A stretch of DNA of 55,113 nt from a virus. The first letter of the stretch is position 1; each line of letters starts with the position of its first letter. The stretch is from positions 1 through 55,113 of the IMG/VR virus record IMGVR_UViG_3300009593_000022. One strand, given 5' to 3'. Below, piece after piece: positions 1 to 9,735 of the stretch. A program made the position numbers and the translations under genes. A model generated the notes under the pieces. The model searched no databases. It had not been told where the DNA came from and was given only the letters and a program-made list of their open reading frames with translations.

Positions 1-2622
1 TACACACCCAGTCCAACTGGAAAAATTGCTAACTCGTTCTCGAACTATGCAGGAAATTATTACCTAGTAAGGGACAAGGACACAGGGCAGATAGTCGATT
101 TTGATGACAACCCAACACCTTATCTACAACTTCCGTTCTTGCCAGCGAATACAATCAACGATATTCCATATGGACCAGAACCAGAAGACCCATATCAAGC
201 TACAGACACGAGATTCGATTTCAAACTGAACGATGAAAACCTAGCCGTTATGGATAGGTATGTAGCAAAACCAACCATCAAGATGTTCCTGAATACAGTT
301 AGTCCAGAGAACTCATTTGTTGTAGGGGAAACAGTTGTTCTTGGAACAGACTCGGCAGTCATCTACGAAGTTCAAGAAGCAAACACAGATGTTATGACTG
401 TCACAATGTTGATTGATGAGATATCAAACACAGTATCCTTCGCAGGACAGGTAGCGAACCTAGAACTTCAACAGCCCGCTGTTATTACGACTGGGAAGGA
501 AGTTCGTGGATTGACTTCCACGGCAAAGGGGCTGATATCATCCACAGTCCCAGCCTTCCGCTGGAAATTGGATGCGGGAAATATTGAGTTTGACGAAGAC
601 GCAGGAGGGGCAAACAACCAAGACTACTTCCTGAAAGACTATGCGACGATGAACGTTGACTTCTACACCGAAGCAACGACGCTTCAACCTGCAAAGCTTT
701 ACATGCGATACAACCTTCAAGCAGGTATTGCGAATCAGGTTTCAGGACAAACGGAGGAACCAAGAGTTACTCCTTCAGCGAATGTCACAAACCCAACTCT
801 TCTACAGACTTTAGGTCTGAAAAGATGGGTGGACATGAGTCCTCTTGATGACAATGGAATTCCAGACGGCTCAGTCCAACCTCATACAACTGGACTTATT
901 GCCGTATCATCGGCTCGTGGACTACAGATTAATTATCAATGGTATGGAGGGACTTCTTTCCTAACTTTGGACGAAGAAGATGTCACCAAAATGGACCAAG
1001 CTACATGGGAAGGATATCTTGGATACCTGAGTGATGCCTCTGTATCATCTATCGCATCTGCCGACCCTGACATTATTTCTACTGCGACACCTACGGATAT
1101 CAACGACTCTCATAACGGAAATCAACAGTATCAAAATGGTCTTGATGCAGGTATCGTGAGACTGGGAGAATGTTTCCCAGAAATAGAACTCAACCCTCAC
1201 TACCCAGCAGTTGATGCGTCAGACCAATATCCAGACCAGATGCCTTACGCGAATACATTCGTTAAGTACAACCTTTTAGACAGTACGAAGATAGACTATA
1301 TCATCTACGCCTTTCACAGATGGACATATCAAGTCAACCCACTGCAAGACTTGAGTCACGCACAGATTCCAGGCGGGGCTACATATACTTCAGGCGACAC
1401 ACTTTCTCGCATCGACTCGGCTTTTGTCCGCTTGAAAGAAGGAAAGTTTACCAACGACGCTTCGGTCCAAGTATCATGGGGGTTTAACCAAGGCGGAGCT
1501 AACGACTGGACAGTCCCAGGCTCAGTTAACTTGTTACCACCCGCTGATAATACTTACGGACCTATGATAGACACAGGTGGCTCTTTGGGCAACGACTCTC
1601 CTTTTACAGGACCTTCTGGTTCCAGTTCAACATCAGGATATGTTACTAATGGTCTGACAGGACAGGTTGTCGAAAATGCAGATATGATAGTTGGAGAATG
1701 GTTCACTAAGTCAACCGCAGGCAGAGTTGCTCAGGCAGGAACTTCATACGATGGAGACCACTTAATACGAATCAAGGCTCATCAGTCTTTCGTAGTTAAC
1801 GACTACTACGATGTTATTGTCACGAATAGTTCAGGAACACATACTGTAAATACGGCAGGAGATAACAGAAGGTATTATACTCTGGTTGTCAACTCAGAAT
1901 ATTACGACCACAATGTCAATACGATGAGGAAACTCTACAGAACTTCTCTGTCTGGACAGTCAGTTGGAAGTTCTCATGGATATTCAGACTGTAACGACTT
2001 CCAGTATGTCATAAACTGTCTGGCGAATCTAGAGAATCCTCAGAACTGGAGTGAAAGTCATCTAGAGTTTACAGACCCTTATCACTACAACTACAACTAC
2101 AATACTGTCTCAGGAACTTATCCTCTGATAAGAGATGGTGCACGACTAACTGTAGACGAAACATTCAATACTTTCGCTAAAGCGAAGGCGGATATTTTTA
2201 GAGCAGTAAATACTTATAACGAAGATTGGTGGACGAACTTTGGTATGTCTACGAGTCCTCAAACATGGACTCCGACAGCGAATATGGAGATGTCAAACAG
2301 TGATGGCTCGGCCAATACTGATATGCTTCAGACTCACTTTCAAGAATGGAGAGATGAGGTTGCACTCTATGTCGCGAATATTCAGACTAGAATAGGAGTT
2401 CCACATATTTATGTTGCTGGAGGTTCAGGTTCAGTACCAGAGATAGGTTCGAAATCATACTCAGGAATGTTGTACGCAGCAGTTTCTACGATGTTGTCTG
2501 GGTCAACAGGTGAAATAAAAGGTATAAAGAATGCGATTAGCAATATCCAATCCGTATATGACGATATCTCAAAAAAGAGAAGAGTCTACAAAACCTACGG
2601 ACCAGTCGACACAATCGGTTAA
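1..2622 (+). CDS. Large virion structural protein, 5' end outside window
   Basis: The reading frame is open from base 1 with no stop, so the gene begins before the window; at least 873 residues are visible and the stop is at 2620-2622. An internal TTG at 139 can be read as a start, but the coding character is the same on both sides, so I treat it as internal. The visible protein is rich in Asn, Thr, Ser, Gly and Tyr, has few Lys or Cys, and has no membrane segment, as is typical of phage tail or baseplate proteins. A low-complexity Gly/Ser/Pro stretch (about residues 520-550) separates two larger parts, and the C-terminus is helical and basic. I do not recognise the family. Its position a few genes upstream of gene 25 suggests a baseplate, hub or tail-tube-proximal structural role, which is inference. 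The 3' end overlaps the next gene by 92 bp. Confidence 0.8.
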   Translation, partial: YTPSPTGKIANSFSNYAGNYYLVRDKDTGQIVDFDDNPTPYLQLPFLPANTINDIPYGPEPEDPYQATDTRFDFKLNDENLAVMDRYVAKPTIKMFLNTVSPENSFVVGETVVLGTDSAVIYEVQEANTDVMTVTMLIDEISNTVSFAGQVANLELQQPAVITTGKEVRGLTSTAKGLISSTVPAFRWKLDAGNIEFDEDAGGANNQDYFLKDYATMNVDFYTEATTLQPAKLYMRYNLQAGIANQVSGQTEEPRVTPSANVTNPTLLQTLGLKRWVDMSPLDDNGIPDGSVQPHTTGLIAVSSARGLQINYQWYGGTSFLTLDEEDVTKMDQATWEGYLGYLSDASVSSIASADPDIISTATPTDINDSHNGNQQYQNGLDAGIVRLGECFPEIELNPHYPAVDASDQYPDQMPYANTFVKYNLLDSTKIDYIIYAFHRWTYQVNPLQDLSHAQIPGGATYTSGDTLSRIDSAFVRLKEGKFTNDASVQVSWGFNQGGANDWTVPGSVNLLPPADNTYGPMIDTGGSLGNDSPFTGPSGSSSTSGYVTNGLTGQVVENADMIVGEWFTKSTAGRVAQAGTSYDGDHLIRIKAHQSFVVNDYYDVIVTNSSGTHTVNTAGDNRRYYTLVVNSEYYDHNVNTMRKLYRTSLSGQSVGSSHGYSDCNDFQYVINCLANLENPQNWSESHLEFTDPYHYNYNYNTVSGTYPLIRDGARLTVDETFNTFAKAKADIFRAVNTYNEDWWTNFGMSTSPQTWTPTANMEMSNSDGSANTDMLQTHFQEWRDEVALYVANIQTRIGVPHIYVAGGSGSVPEIGSKSYSGMLYAAVSTMLSGSTGEIKGIKNAISNIQSVYDDISKKRRVYKTYGPVDTIG

Positions 2623-2803
2623 GGTAGAAGAACCAAAACCAAAGGTTGATGTAGGCCAAGAATGGACTCCGTTTCTTCAGGGGAACGACCCATCAAACCT
2701 CATCAAAGAGTTGGACTCGTTGATTGAGAATAACAAAATAATAAGAACAGAACTTCAAGAACTCAAAACTGCATTAGAGGAAAAACGTGGCGACATGGAG
2801 TAA
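2531..2803 (+). CDS. Small coiled-coil protein, unknown function
   Basis: This 90-residue acidic and basic protein overlaps the upstream gene by 92 bp and the downstream gene by 17 bp. The ATG at 2531 follows an AAAAGG stretch at 2517-2522, a plausible ribosome binding site. A second ATG at 2558 has no such site. The N-terminal third is polar and Pro/Lys-rich. From about residue 55 to the end the residues fit a single amphipathic helix with Leu/Ile heptads (LDSLIENNKIIRTELQELK). It has no Cys and no membrane segment. A short coiled-coil gene between two large structural genes could be a minor baseplate component or a chaperone. I recognise no family. The part after 2622 has no competing + strand gene until 2787, which supports its being real. 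Confidence 0.65.
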   Translation: MRLAISNPYMTISQKREESTKPTDQSTQSVKVEEPKPKVDVGQEWTPFLQGNDPSNLIKELDSLIENNKIIRTELQELKTALEEKRGDME

Positions 2804-5800
2804 ATTTGCAACACCACCATCGGCGAAAGAGATAGCCCACTTTTTAGGACAAGTGGACAATGGTATTTCTACAGTCAAGATGGTTGCATCACTTGCGAAA
2901 ACAAACTTAGAGTTTGCAGAAATGCTGATGGTAGGGTTTATCAATCCTATGTGTATTGCGGTCAACTTCCTCGCTGACTCCTTAGAGGGATTTGTCAACG
3001 ACATATTCCAGACAGGGGTTTATCATATCATTATCGACCCAACAAATGTCCCGCCAGGAGTCGAACCTTTTCTCAATGCTAACGGAAATTATCAATATCC
3101 AGGCGCTCTCCTTCAGACAGGACTGGCCGTTTCCTACTCATCTATCATCGGTCTTGTTGGTGCGGAAAACGCAACAGCTAACAAGATATCTTCAGGTGGA
3201 GGTTCAGCAGGTTCCAACAACGTAGACAATCAGGCGACACGAGCCGAGAAACAAAAGGCGACAGAACAGAGATTCAAAGATGACTTGATTCGTGTCTACG
3301 AAGCACGAGCTGACCTATTCATTAAGAACAGGGTTGCGTCAGGATATTACAAAGGTTTGAGCCAAGACCAGTTGAAGAGAGAACGTATTATCGCAATGGT
3401 TCTTGATGTTTCCAAGACAGGTGGACTCTTGACTCATACTATCATGACTGTCATTGAGACCAAGGCTGAATACGGAGACATGGGGAAAGAAGTTGTCAAG
3501 GACTATTACAGAAACACTCTGTCTGCAGACTCAGCATCTTCCGCTAAACTACTGGGAGAACCAGCAAAAGCGATAGGAAGCACAGGAGCCACAGGAGCAG
3601 GTGGAACGAAAGACGACATCTTCCGAACCTCACGAAACTTTATTGGAGACTACGAAAGAAAAGTATTTGGATATGTCGCGAGTAAAGCGGCTTTGACAGG
3701 TATTGTCAAGATGAGACCAGCTCAATGTTTTAGTGCGTTAGGGAACGCTCTCTTTGATGAAGGGGATATGAACAGGCCAGGCTCACCTCACTTCGCTAGA
3801 CATATGAGTCTTGATGCCAACAACCGAACAGAGATAAGACTAGACAGTCCAAAGGACTATTTCGCTTTCCAGAAGAAGGCTCGTATCTATGATGCTTTGA
3901 TATCCAACGCAGGTGCTCTTCCCGATTCACCTACGAAGTCCTCAAAGATAGCATCACTTAGAGAACAACTGACTCAGGTAAACGCAGCGATATCCAACCT
4001 ACCAGAGTCTACAGTTTATTCACCTTATGGTTCAGTCATGAGGGACAAGTACGGAAGACCAAAACTTCTTGGATACACAGACGAAGTAGACATGAAGAAG
4101 AAAGGATACTTCTTTCAGGCCGACTACGAAAGGTCAAAAGACGCATCAATGAGAACAGGGACAGAGAAGTATGTCGCGATGGTTCTCTACGCAGGAGCCC
4201 CAACCATATCAACCATACCTACAGAGTTTCTTGACTATCTTGGAATGGTATTTGGTGCTTCCATTAAAGACTACGCTCAGGACATAGCAGGTAAGATAGC
4301 TGATATCTGGACTCTAGACAACCAACCCAGAAAGATATTCATTACAGAATCGACAAAGGTTTCAGCTCAGTTGGTAACAGTTCCGTCTGGATACAGTCCA
4401 TCAATGCCTGTTCCAGGCCGTATGCCAACGAGAAGAATCGTTAAAGAAGAACAATACAAGTTTGAAAAGGGTGATATCCTTTATGGGTCAAACTCCAAGA
4501 ATACTTTCATTGTCCTACAAAACATGGGCATGACCGAATGTAACAAGATAGATTTTGATGACCAAGGAAATGTAGTCAACTCCTTTCAGGAGGTTATGGC
4601 TCAACAAAGAAAGAACGAAGTAGAAGCAACGAACTCACAGGGAGGAGTTACAAAAGTAGGTCCAGCTGGCCAACCACTTCAGTTTCAGGTAGACCAAGAT
4701 GAACCTATTCCATATACAGACCAGACTTTACTTGTAGTACCTTATAATAATGACCAAGAGAAAGGGCAGTTTGAACCACAAGATAAAGAAGCATTTAAAA
4801 AGGGTGAACTCTTGTATCTTGCTCAGGAGGGGGATGACGGCTCGATTGCTCCTAACCGCAACGTGGGAGGAGCAGACAACTCTTTCGTGGTTGGTAAGTA
4901 CGTTATCGAACTCACAGAGCCAGACCCATCATCCTACAGAATTCCAAACTCAAGAGCCCCAGACTTCGGTCCAAAGTTCACAGTAGCGGATATGTTCCCA
5001 GAACAGGCGGGGGTATTACGAGCAACCATTCTAGGTTTTTGTGATATGTTAAGAGGGTTTGCAAAGAACTCATCCTCAACTCTGGGTGTATTGATAGACA
5101 TGCTACAACAACTAATCGATTTCATCACAGAGATTGAAAGGTCGTTCCTTGAGTTTCTTAACTGGATTAAGACTCTCGTTAAACTAGCGGACATGAACAT
5201 TTACTCAACAACCATTGAAGCGACAGGAATAGGTAACTTCGCAGCTGAGTTGTCAACTCTTTCTGCAAGGCCAGGCGCTCCACCATCACATTTGGAGTAT
5301 TCAACTTGTGTTATGTTCCTTGGAACATCCGCCGATATGGGAGGGTTTAAGTCAATGCTAGAGTCCTCTTCAGCGTTCGCTAACTTTGAGAAAGCGATAC
5401 AAGATACAGGCTCAGCGATAGACAAGGTATTGAAAAACTTTGAGAGAGATAGTAAAGAAGCTATCAAGAACGTTCTCGCTAGGTCAGACCAGTTCAGTAA
5501 AAAACTTTCTGAAGGACGCGATGACTTGTTCAACACTCTTAATAACCCAATGTCGATTGCTAACCAGATAGAAGACTTGACGAATGTATTTGCGTCAGAC
5601 GCCGCAAAGAGACTGGGTATCACACAAGAAGGTGAAGGTGGCTCAGGCCGTTTCGGAGGAGATGATTCAGGGTCGAATATTATTGGACTAGACAATCCTC
5701 GTTTCCAAGTTGGACAAAGAGCAATAGGAGAGTTCGACCTAGAAGACTTTGAGTCTGCGGGACTGGATGGAATCGACCTAGAGGCGGCGAGACTGAAAGC

Positions 5801-7466
5801 TGGTTATCGTTCAGACGCCACAAACGGAGTGGTTGACCAGAGATTCTTAGGACTTGATGACTCTGAGTTCCTAGCGATGGCGACCAAGAAGGAGTTTTAC
5901 TGGGTGGTAAAAGTTGCAAGAGAAGATGTTACGACAGAGATAAACAATGGAATCATTCGATACAAACTTTGGTGGGGTAAAGAGATAACACCAACCGACA
6001 GAATACAGTCAGAAGCCGTTAACTCTGCATCCTTGGATGTTACGATTAACGAGGATGGGACTCTCGTAACAGGAGATGGTTCAGCACTCGTTTCAGAGAC
6101 AGGAGTCACTCCTGCATCTTTCGAACAGGTAGAGAAGATACATACCTTTGAAGTGACCACAGGAGTTGACACAGACATAGAACTTGAAGTAGAAGTTAAC
6201 GTAGGTGCGAACTTCAAACCTACAGAGGCCACTCACTTACTTCTCTATTCATATGGACAGGTTACAAAAACCATCGGAGGACTGGAGTATATCTTTGAGG
6301 CCGAGAACGAAGTTCCTTATGCAATGGAAATCATGTCTCGTAGACCTAACATGCCTGAAATCGCAGTTGACGAAGAAACTTCTTCTGTATCCATTTCAGA
6401 AGACAAGATTATCAACCTCGACATGGTTATTACAGATACAGACGACAACGGCGAAGGTGGAGTTTCAACGACTCTGGGATATTCAATCTTTCTTGCAGAC
6501 GTTGAACGAAAGACTTTCTCCGAACCTCTGGCGACAGTAGTCAGGGATGCTGACACGAACACCATCAACTTTTCAGATGTAGAGGTAGACCCAACTCTCA
6601 ATCCAAACTGGTATTACATGGCCGTCTTGGCCGAGAACCAGAATGGTTTCTCTGGAGGAAACTTCTTTAACCTCTCAAGAATATCTGCACCTCTGGACAA
6701 TGCGAAAGAAATAACTTTCACAGATACAGATGTTACAGCAGGTTCACTCTCTGGTGTAGTTGAAGTTGAGCCAGGCTCACATACATCTCAGAATGGTATC
6801 GACCCATATTACAAACTTTTCTGGGGTCAATACAACCAGACAAAGAATACAATATCTACAGTTGGAACACAAGTTTCTACAGACCAGAACTTTCGTCTAC
6901 TGAACGCGAATGGAAACCTAGAGTTCACTCTGACAACCGAAACCATACCTACGAATGTCACTCATTTCGTAGTCTACTCATCTATTCGAAAGTTTGCCAA
7001 CTCGGCTCAGGAAATATATCATACAACTCCGTTGTTTAAACCTATCAACGACTTGGGTTCAGCCCCGAACTATTCACCCATTGAGCTTGTCTTCACGGAT
7101 GAGGACAAAGTCACAGGTCAGGTCACAGGCACATTTACAATCACTCCTGCTCTGGACGAACAACTGGTAGACAACTACCAGATTTTCTTCGCTGACGCTG
7201 AAGGTATTCCTATCGACGCGGCGGGGAACCAAGGGGTGACTCTTGCGACGCCAATACACGATGACGCTATTTCAGAATTGGCTCCGAGCGTAGCTTCAGT
7301 TCCAGTTCCACAAGGAGCTGTTTACTTTCAAGCCTGTTCGAAGAACGCATATGGGACTGGACCTTTCTTCGCTCGTATCCCAATAATAGACCCTAAATAC
7401 CCAACAGAGCCAGGCGAAATATCAAATATTACCAAAAATAACGTAAGACTAACAACCAACTTCTAG
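2787..7466 (+). CDS. 1559-residue virion structural protein with alternating C-terminal beta domains
   Basis: The start is GTG at 2787, preceded by AGAGG at 2776-2780. The N-terminal two thirds are mixed helical and hydrophobic, with a helical stretch near residues 770-820, and match nothing I can name. From about residue 1037 to 1540 the protein consists of two alternating beta-rich domain types. Type A (near 1037-1180 and 1311-1420) carries YKLWWG or YKLFWG and later PTEATHLLLYS or PTNVTHFVVYS. Type B (near 1218-1300 and 1434-1540) carries LGYSIFLAD or DNYQIFFAD and an aromatic strand followed by a Gly/Phe-rich end. These resemble fibronectin-III-like modules found in tail proteins. Gene 25 starts 9 bp downstream, so a baseplate or hub-associated role is likely, but the exact part is unknown. 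Confidence 0.85.
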   Translation: MATWSKFATPPSAKEIAHFLGQVDNGISTVKMVASLAKTNLEFAEMLMVGFINPMCIAVNFLADSLEGFVNDIFQTGVYHIIIDPTNVPPGVEPFLNANGNYQYPGALLQTGLAVSYSSIIGLVGAENATANKISSGGGSAGSNNVDNQATRAEKQKATEQRFKDDLIRVYEARADLFIKNRVASGYYKGLSQDQLKRERIIAMVLDVSKTGGLLTHTIMTVIETKAEYGDMGKEVVKDYYRNTLSADSASSAKLLGEPAKAIGSTGATGAGGTKDDIFRTSRNFIGDYERKVFGYVASKAALTGIVKMRPAQCFSALGNALFDEGDMNRPGSPHFARHMSLDANNRTEIRLDSPKDYFAFQKKARIYDALISNAGALPDSPTKSSKIASLREQLTQVNAAISNLPESTVYSPYGSVMRDKYGRPKLLGYTDEVDMKKKGYFFQADYERSKDASMRTGTEKYVAMVLYAGAPTISTIPTEFLDYLGMVFGASIKDYAQDIAGKIADIWTLDNQPRKIFITESTKVSAQLVTVPSGYSPSMPVPGRMPTRRIVKEEQYKFEKGDILYGSNSKNTFIVLQNMGMTECNKIDFDDQGNVVNSFQEVMAQQRKNEVEATNSQGGVTKVGPAGQPLQFQVDQDEPIPYTDQTLLVVPYNNDQEKGQFEPQDKEAFKKGELLYLAQEGDDGSIAPNRNVGGADNSFVVGKYVIELTEPDPSSYRIPNSRAPDFGPKFTVADMFPEQAGVLRATILGFCDMLRGFAKNSSSTLGVLIDMLQQLIDFITEIERSFLEFLNWIKTLVKLADMNIYSTTIEATGIGNFAAELSTLSARPGAPPSHLEYSTCVMFLGTSADMGGFKSMLESSSAFANFEKAIQDTGSAIDKVLKNFERDSKEAIKNVLARSDQFSKKLSEGRDDLFNTLNNPMSIANQIEDLTNVFASDAAKRLGITQEGEGGSGRFGGDDSGSNIIGLDNPRFQVGQRAIGEFDLEDFESAGLDGIDLEAARLKAGYRSDATNGVVDQRFLGLDDSEFLAMATKKEFYWVVKVAREDVTTEINNGIIRYKLWWGKEITPTDRIQSEAVNSASLDVTINEDGTLVTGDGSALVSETGVTPASFEQVEKIHTFEVTTGVDTDIELEVEVNVGANFKPTEATHLLLYSYGQVTKTIGGLEYIFEAENEVPYAMEIMSRRPNMPEIAVDEETSSVSISEDKIINLDMVITDTDDNGEGGVSTTLGYSIFLADVERKTFSEPLATVVRDADTNTINFSDVEVDPTLNPNWYYMAVLAENQNGFSGGNFFNLSRISAPLDNAKEITFTDTDVTAGSLSGVVEVEPGSHTSQNGIDPYYKLFWGQYNQTKNTISTVGTQVSTDQNFRLLNANGNLEFTLTTETIPTNVTHFVVYSSIRKFANSAQEIYHTTPLFKPINDLGSAPNYSPIELVFTDEDKVTGQVTGTFTITPALDEQLVDNYQIFFADAEGIPIDAAGNQGVTLATPIHDDAISELAPSVASVPVPQGAVYFQACSKNAYGTGPFFARIPIIDPKYPTEPGEISNITKNNVRLTTNF

Positions 7467-7474
7467 GAGATTGA

Positions 7475-7870
7475 GTGCCTTTAGAGGTTCCAGCCCTATA
7501 TTCAGATATTAGTGCTTCACTGGCGGTCAATCCAGTCACAGGAGATATCGCTCAATTAGACAACAAACAGTCTATCCGAGCGTCCATTTTAAATATTTTA
7601 AGAACACGCAAAGGTGAGAGGTTATTTCAACCTCAACTAGGGACGAACATACATCGTATGTTGTTCGAACCTAATACTCCGTTCACTGCAGGACAGATAA
7701 ACCAAGAGTTAAAAACCTCTATTGAGGAGCAGGAACCAAGAGTAGCAGTGGAACGTATCAGCACAGATGCTTTCCCAGAAGAATATGGCGTTAAAGTTTT
7801 CATTCTCTGTAGAATCAAAGACACCACAGAGGAAGTAGAAATTGCAGAGATGCTAGAGAGAGGAAGATAA
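7475..7870 (+). CDS. 25: Baseplate wedge subunit gp25 (GPW/gp25 family)
   Basis: This 131-residue protein has the length of T4 gp25 (132 residues). It shows the family signature RTRKGERLFQPQLG at residues 43-56, preceded by a helix that begins with the conserved NKQSIRASILNIL and followed by a beta sheet. In T4, gp25 joins the inner baseplate disc to the sheath and forms the wedge core with gp6 and gp53. The start is GTG at 7475 with AGGAGA at 7465-7470 overlapping the previous stop. Its stop overlaps the ATG of gene 6 as TAATG, so the two are translationally coupled. The next gene is gp6, as in other T4-like phages. Confidence 0.95.
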   Translation: MPLEVPALYSDISASLAVNPVTGDIAQLDNKQSIRASILNILRTRKGERLFQPQLGTNIHRMLFEPNTPFTAGQINQELKTSIEEQEPRVAVERISTDAFPEEYGVKVFILCRIKDTTEEVEIAEMLERGR

Positions 7871-9735
7871 TGCCCGTAGCAAATGTCGCCCTTGAGGTAA
7901 CAAACCTAGACTTTGATGGAATAAAAACTAATCTAAAGAACTACCTCAAGTCCAAAGACACGTTTGCTGACTTTGATTTTGACCATTCGAACCTATCAGT
8001 TCTTATGGACGTTCTTGCTTACAACTCGTTCTACAACGCTTTCTACATTAACCAGTTAGCGAACGAGTCATTCCTAGAATCAGCTCAACTTAGAAATAAC
8101 GTAGTCGCTAAAGCCAAAGGAATTGGTTACACTCCAAGGTCGACTACTGCCCCATCTGCGACCCTTACGTTGCAGATAACACCCGCGACTCCCACCGCAG
8201 AAGCACTCATCGTAGAAGAATATACAGAGTTCGCATCTGCTGTTACTGGAGTCGACTACTTTTTTGTCACTACTGACACCTATACAGTTAATCAAGATAG
8301 AAACGGAAACTACATTGCAGAGGTTGAGGTCAAAGAGGGAACTCAAGTCGAACACAGATATGTTGTCGATAAGAAAAACCCAGACCAACGATTTCTTGTT
8401 AAAAACAAATCTGCTGATGTATCCACTTTGGACGTTGTTGTTCAGAGGTCACAAACGGACTTGACAGTCAAGGAATTCAAGTTAGCCGACAACCTAGTCG
8501 AACTAACTGGAACAGACGATGTCTATTTTCTTGACGAAGTTGAAGAAGGACTCTTTGAAGTCACTTTTGGAAACGGAGTTCTTGGAACACCAGTTGCAGA
8601 TGGTAACGTAGTAATACTAGACTACATCTCTACTCAGGGAGAAAAAGGTAATGGAGCCCTGACATTCACTCCGACTGGAAGAGTCGCAGGTTCAGAGAAC
8701 GTAACAATAACTACACTTGTTGCGGCGAACGGAGGGAAACCTAGAGAGACCATTGAAGAAATCAAATTCAACGCTCCAAAATATTTTGCAACACAGGGTA
8801 GACTTGTAACAGTTGAAGACTACCTTGCGATGACACGAAACATGGTTCCTAACCTCGATTCCTTAACAGGATGGGGAGGCGAAGATAACGTACCTAAACG
8901 ATATGGCGAGGTATACATCTCCGTAAAGCCTGTGAACAGAGCATTTTACTCCGAACTGGAGAAAGAAAATATCAGAAGACAGCTTACTGAGAGAAACCTC
9001 GTGACTGTCCGTGTTCGCGTCGTTGACCCAGACTACACTTTCATCGAAGTCACCTCAGACATTTACTACGACCCAAGAGGAACCAAGTTGACTTCGGACC
9101 AGTTGAAAGCGTTTGTCCATGCACAACTTAAAAACTTTTCAAAGACTGAACTTCTAAAGTTCAATCGAGATTTCCGATATTCTATGCTCGTTGGTCTGAT
9201 GGATAATCTAGACCCAGCGATACGTAACAACTTAACAAACTTACGTTTGAGAAAGTCTTTCATCCCATCCATCGTGAGGGAGAACAACTTTACTCTGTAT
9301 TACAACAACGACTTGTATAGACCAAACCCAAGTTATTCTGGGACTCTTACAAGTAGTTACTTTTCTCATGCTAATCCTTCTGGAGCTGAGATTGCAGATT
9401 GTCAGTTAGATGACAGCGAAGGTATTCTAAGGGTAGTTCAATATGACGCACAGTCAAACGTTACTTCCATCGTTCAGTCCAATATCGGGACTGTAGGATA
9501 CGGCGGAGGTGATGTGGTATTCCAAGGTTTTAGGCCATTATCTTGGACAGGCGATAAAGTGGATGTCTTTTGTAGACCAAAAATACAAGATATAAAGCCC
9601 TTGAGAGAACAAATTCTTGCCATACTCGATGAGGACATCAAGTTGACGATGTTCACAGTAGTAGATAGAGAAGGTTCTGACCCGACATCTAACACAAGCA
9701 CTGTCACAAGCTCTGAAGCCTATACTGGAACCTAA
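7870..9735 (+). CDS. 6: Baseplate wedge subunit gp6 (baseplate J-like)
   Basis: This 621-residue protein is close to T4 gp6 (660 residues). The N-terminus (residues 15-95) carries the conserved helical segment with FDGIKTNLKNYLKS, then LMDVLAYNSFYNAFYINQ and RNNVVAKAKGIGYTPRS, which is characteristic of gp6 in marine T4-like phages. The middle holds the baseplate J-like fold, including VTFGNGVLG near residue 231. gp6 dimers link wedges into the ring of the baseplate inner core. The ATG overlaps the gp25 stop and its stop overlaps the next ATG (TAATG), forming a coupled 25-6-next cassette. Confidence 0.95.
   Translation: MPVANVALEVTNLDFDGIKTNLKNYLKSKDTFADFDFDHSNLSVLMDVLAYNSFYNAFYINQLANESFLESAQLRNNVVAKAKGIGYTPRSTTAPSATLTLQITPATPTAEALIVEEYTEFASAVTGVDYFFVTTDTYTVNQDRNGNYIAEVEVKEGTQVEHRYVVDKKNPDQRFLVKNKSADVSTLDVVVQRSQTDLTVKEFKLADNLVELTGTDDVYFLDEVEEGLFEVTFGNGVLGTPVADGNVVILDYISTQGEKGNGALTFTPTGRVAGSENVTITTLVAANGGKPRETIEEIKFNAPKYFATQGRLVTVEDYLAMTRNMVPNLDSLTGWGGEDNVPKRYGEVYISVKPVNRAFYSELEKENIRRQLTERNLVTVRVRVVDPDYTFIEVTSDIYYDPRGTKLTSDQLKAFVHAQLKNFSKTELLKFNRDFRYSMLVGLMDNLDPAIRNNLTNLRLRKSFIPSIVRENNFTLYYNNDLYRPNPSYSGTLTSSYFSHANPSGAEIADCQLDDSEGILRVVQYDAQSNVTSIVQSNIGTVGYGGGDVVFQGFRPLSWTGDKVDVFCRPKIQDIKPLREQILAILDEDIKLTMFTVVDREGSDPTSNTSTVTSSEAYTGT

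Noticed and set aside
5201-5695. A 164-residue - strand frame in the 1559-residue structural gene
   Set aside because: It is antisense to a long continuous gene and has no family features or ribosome binding site.
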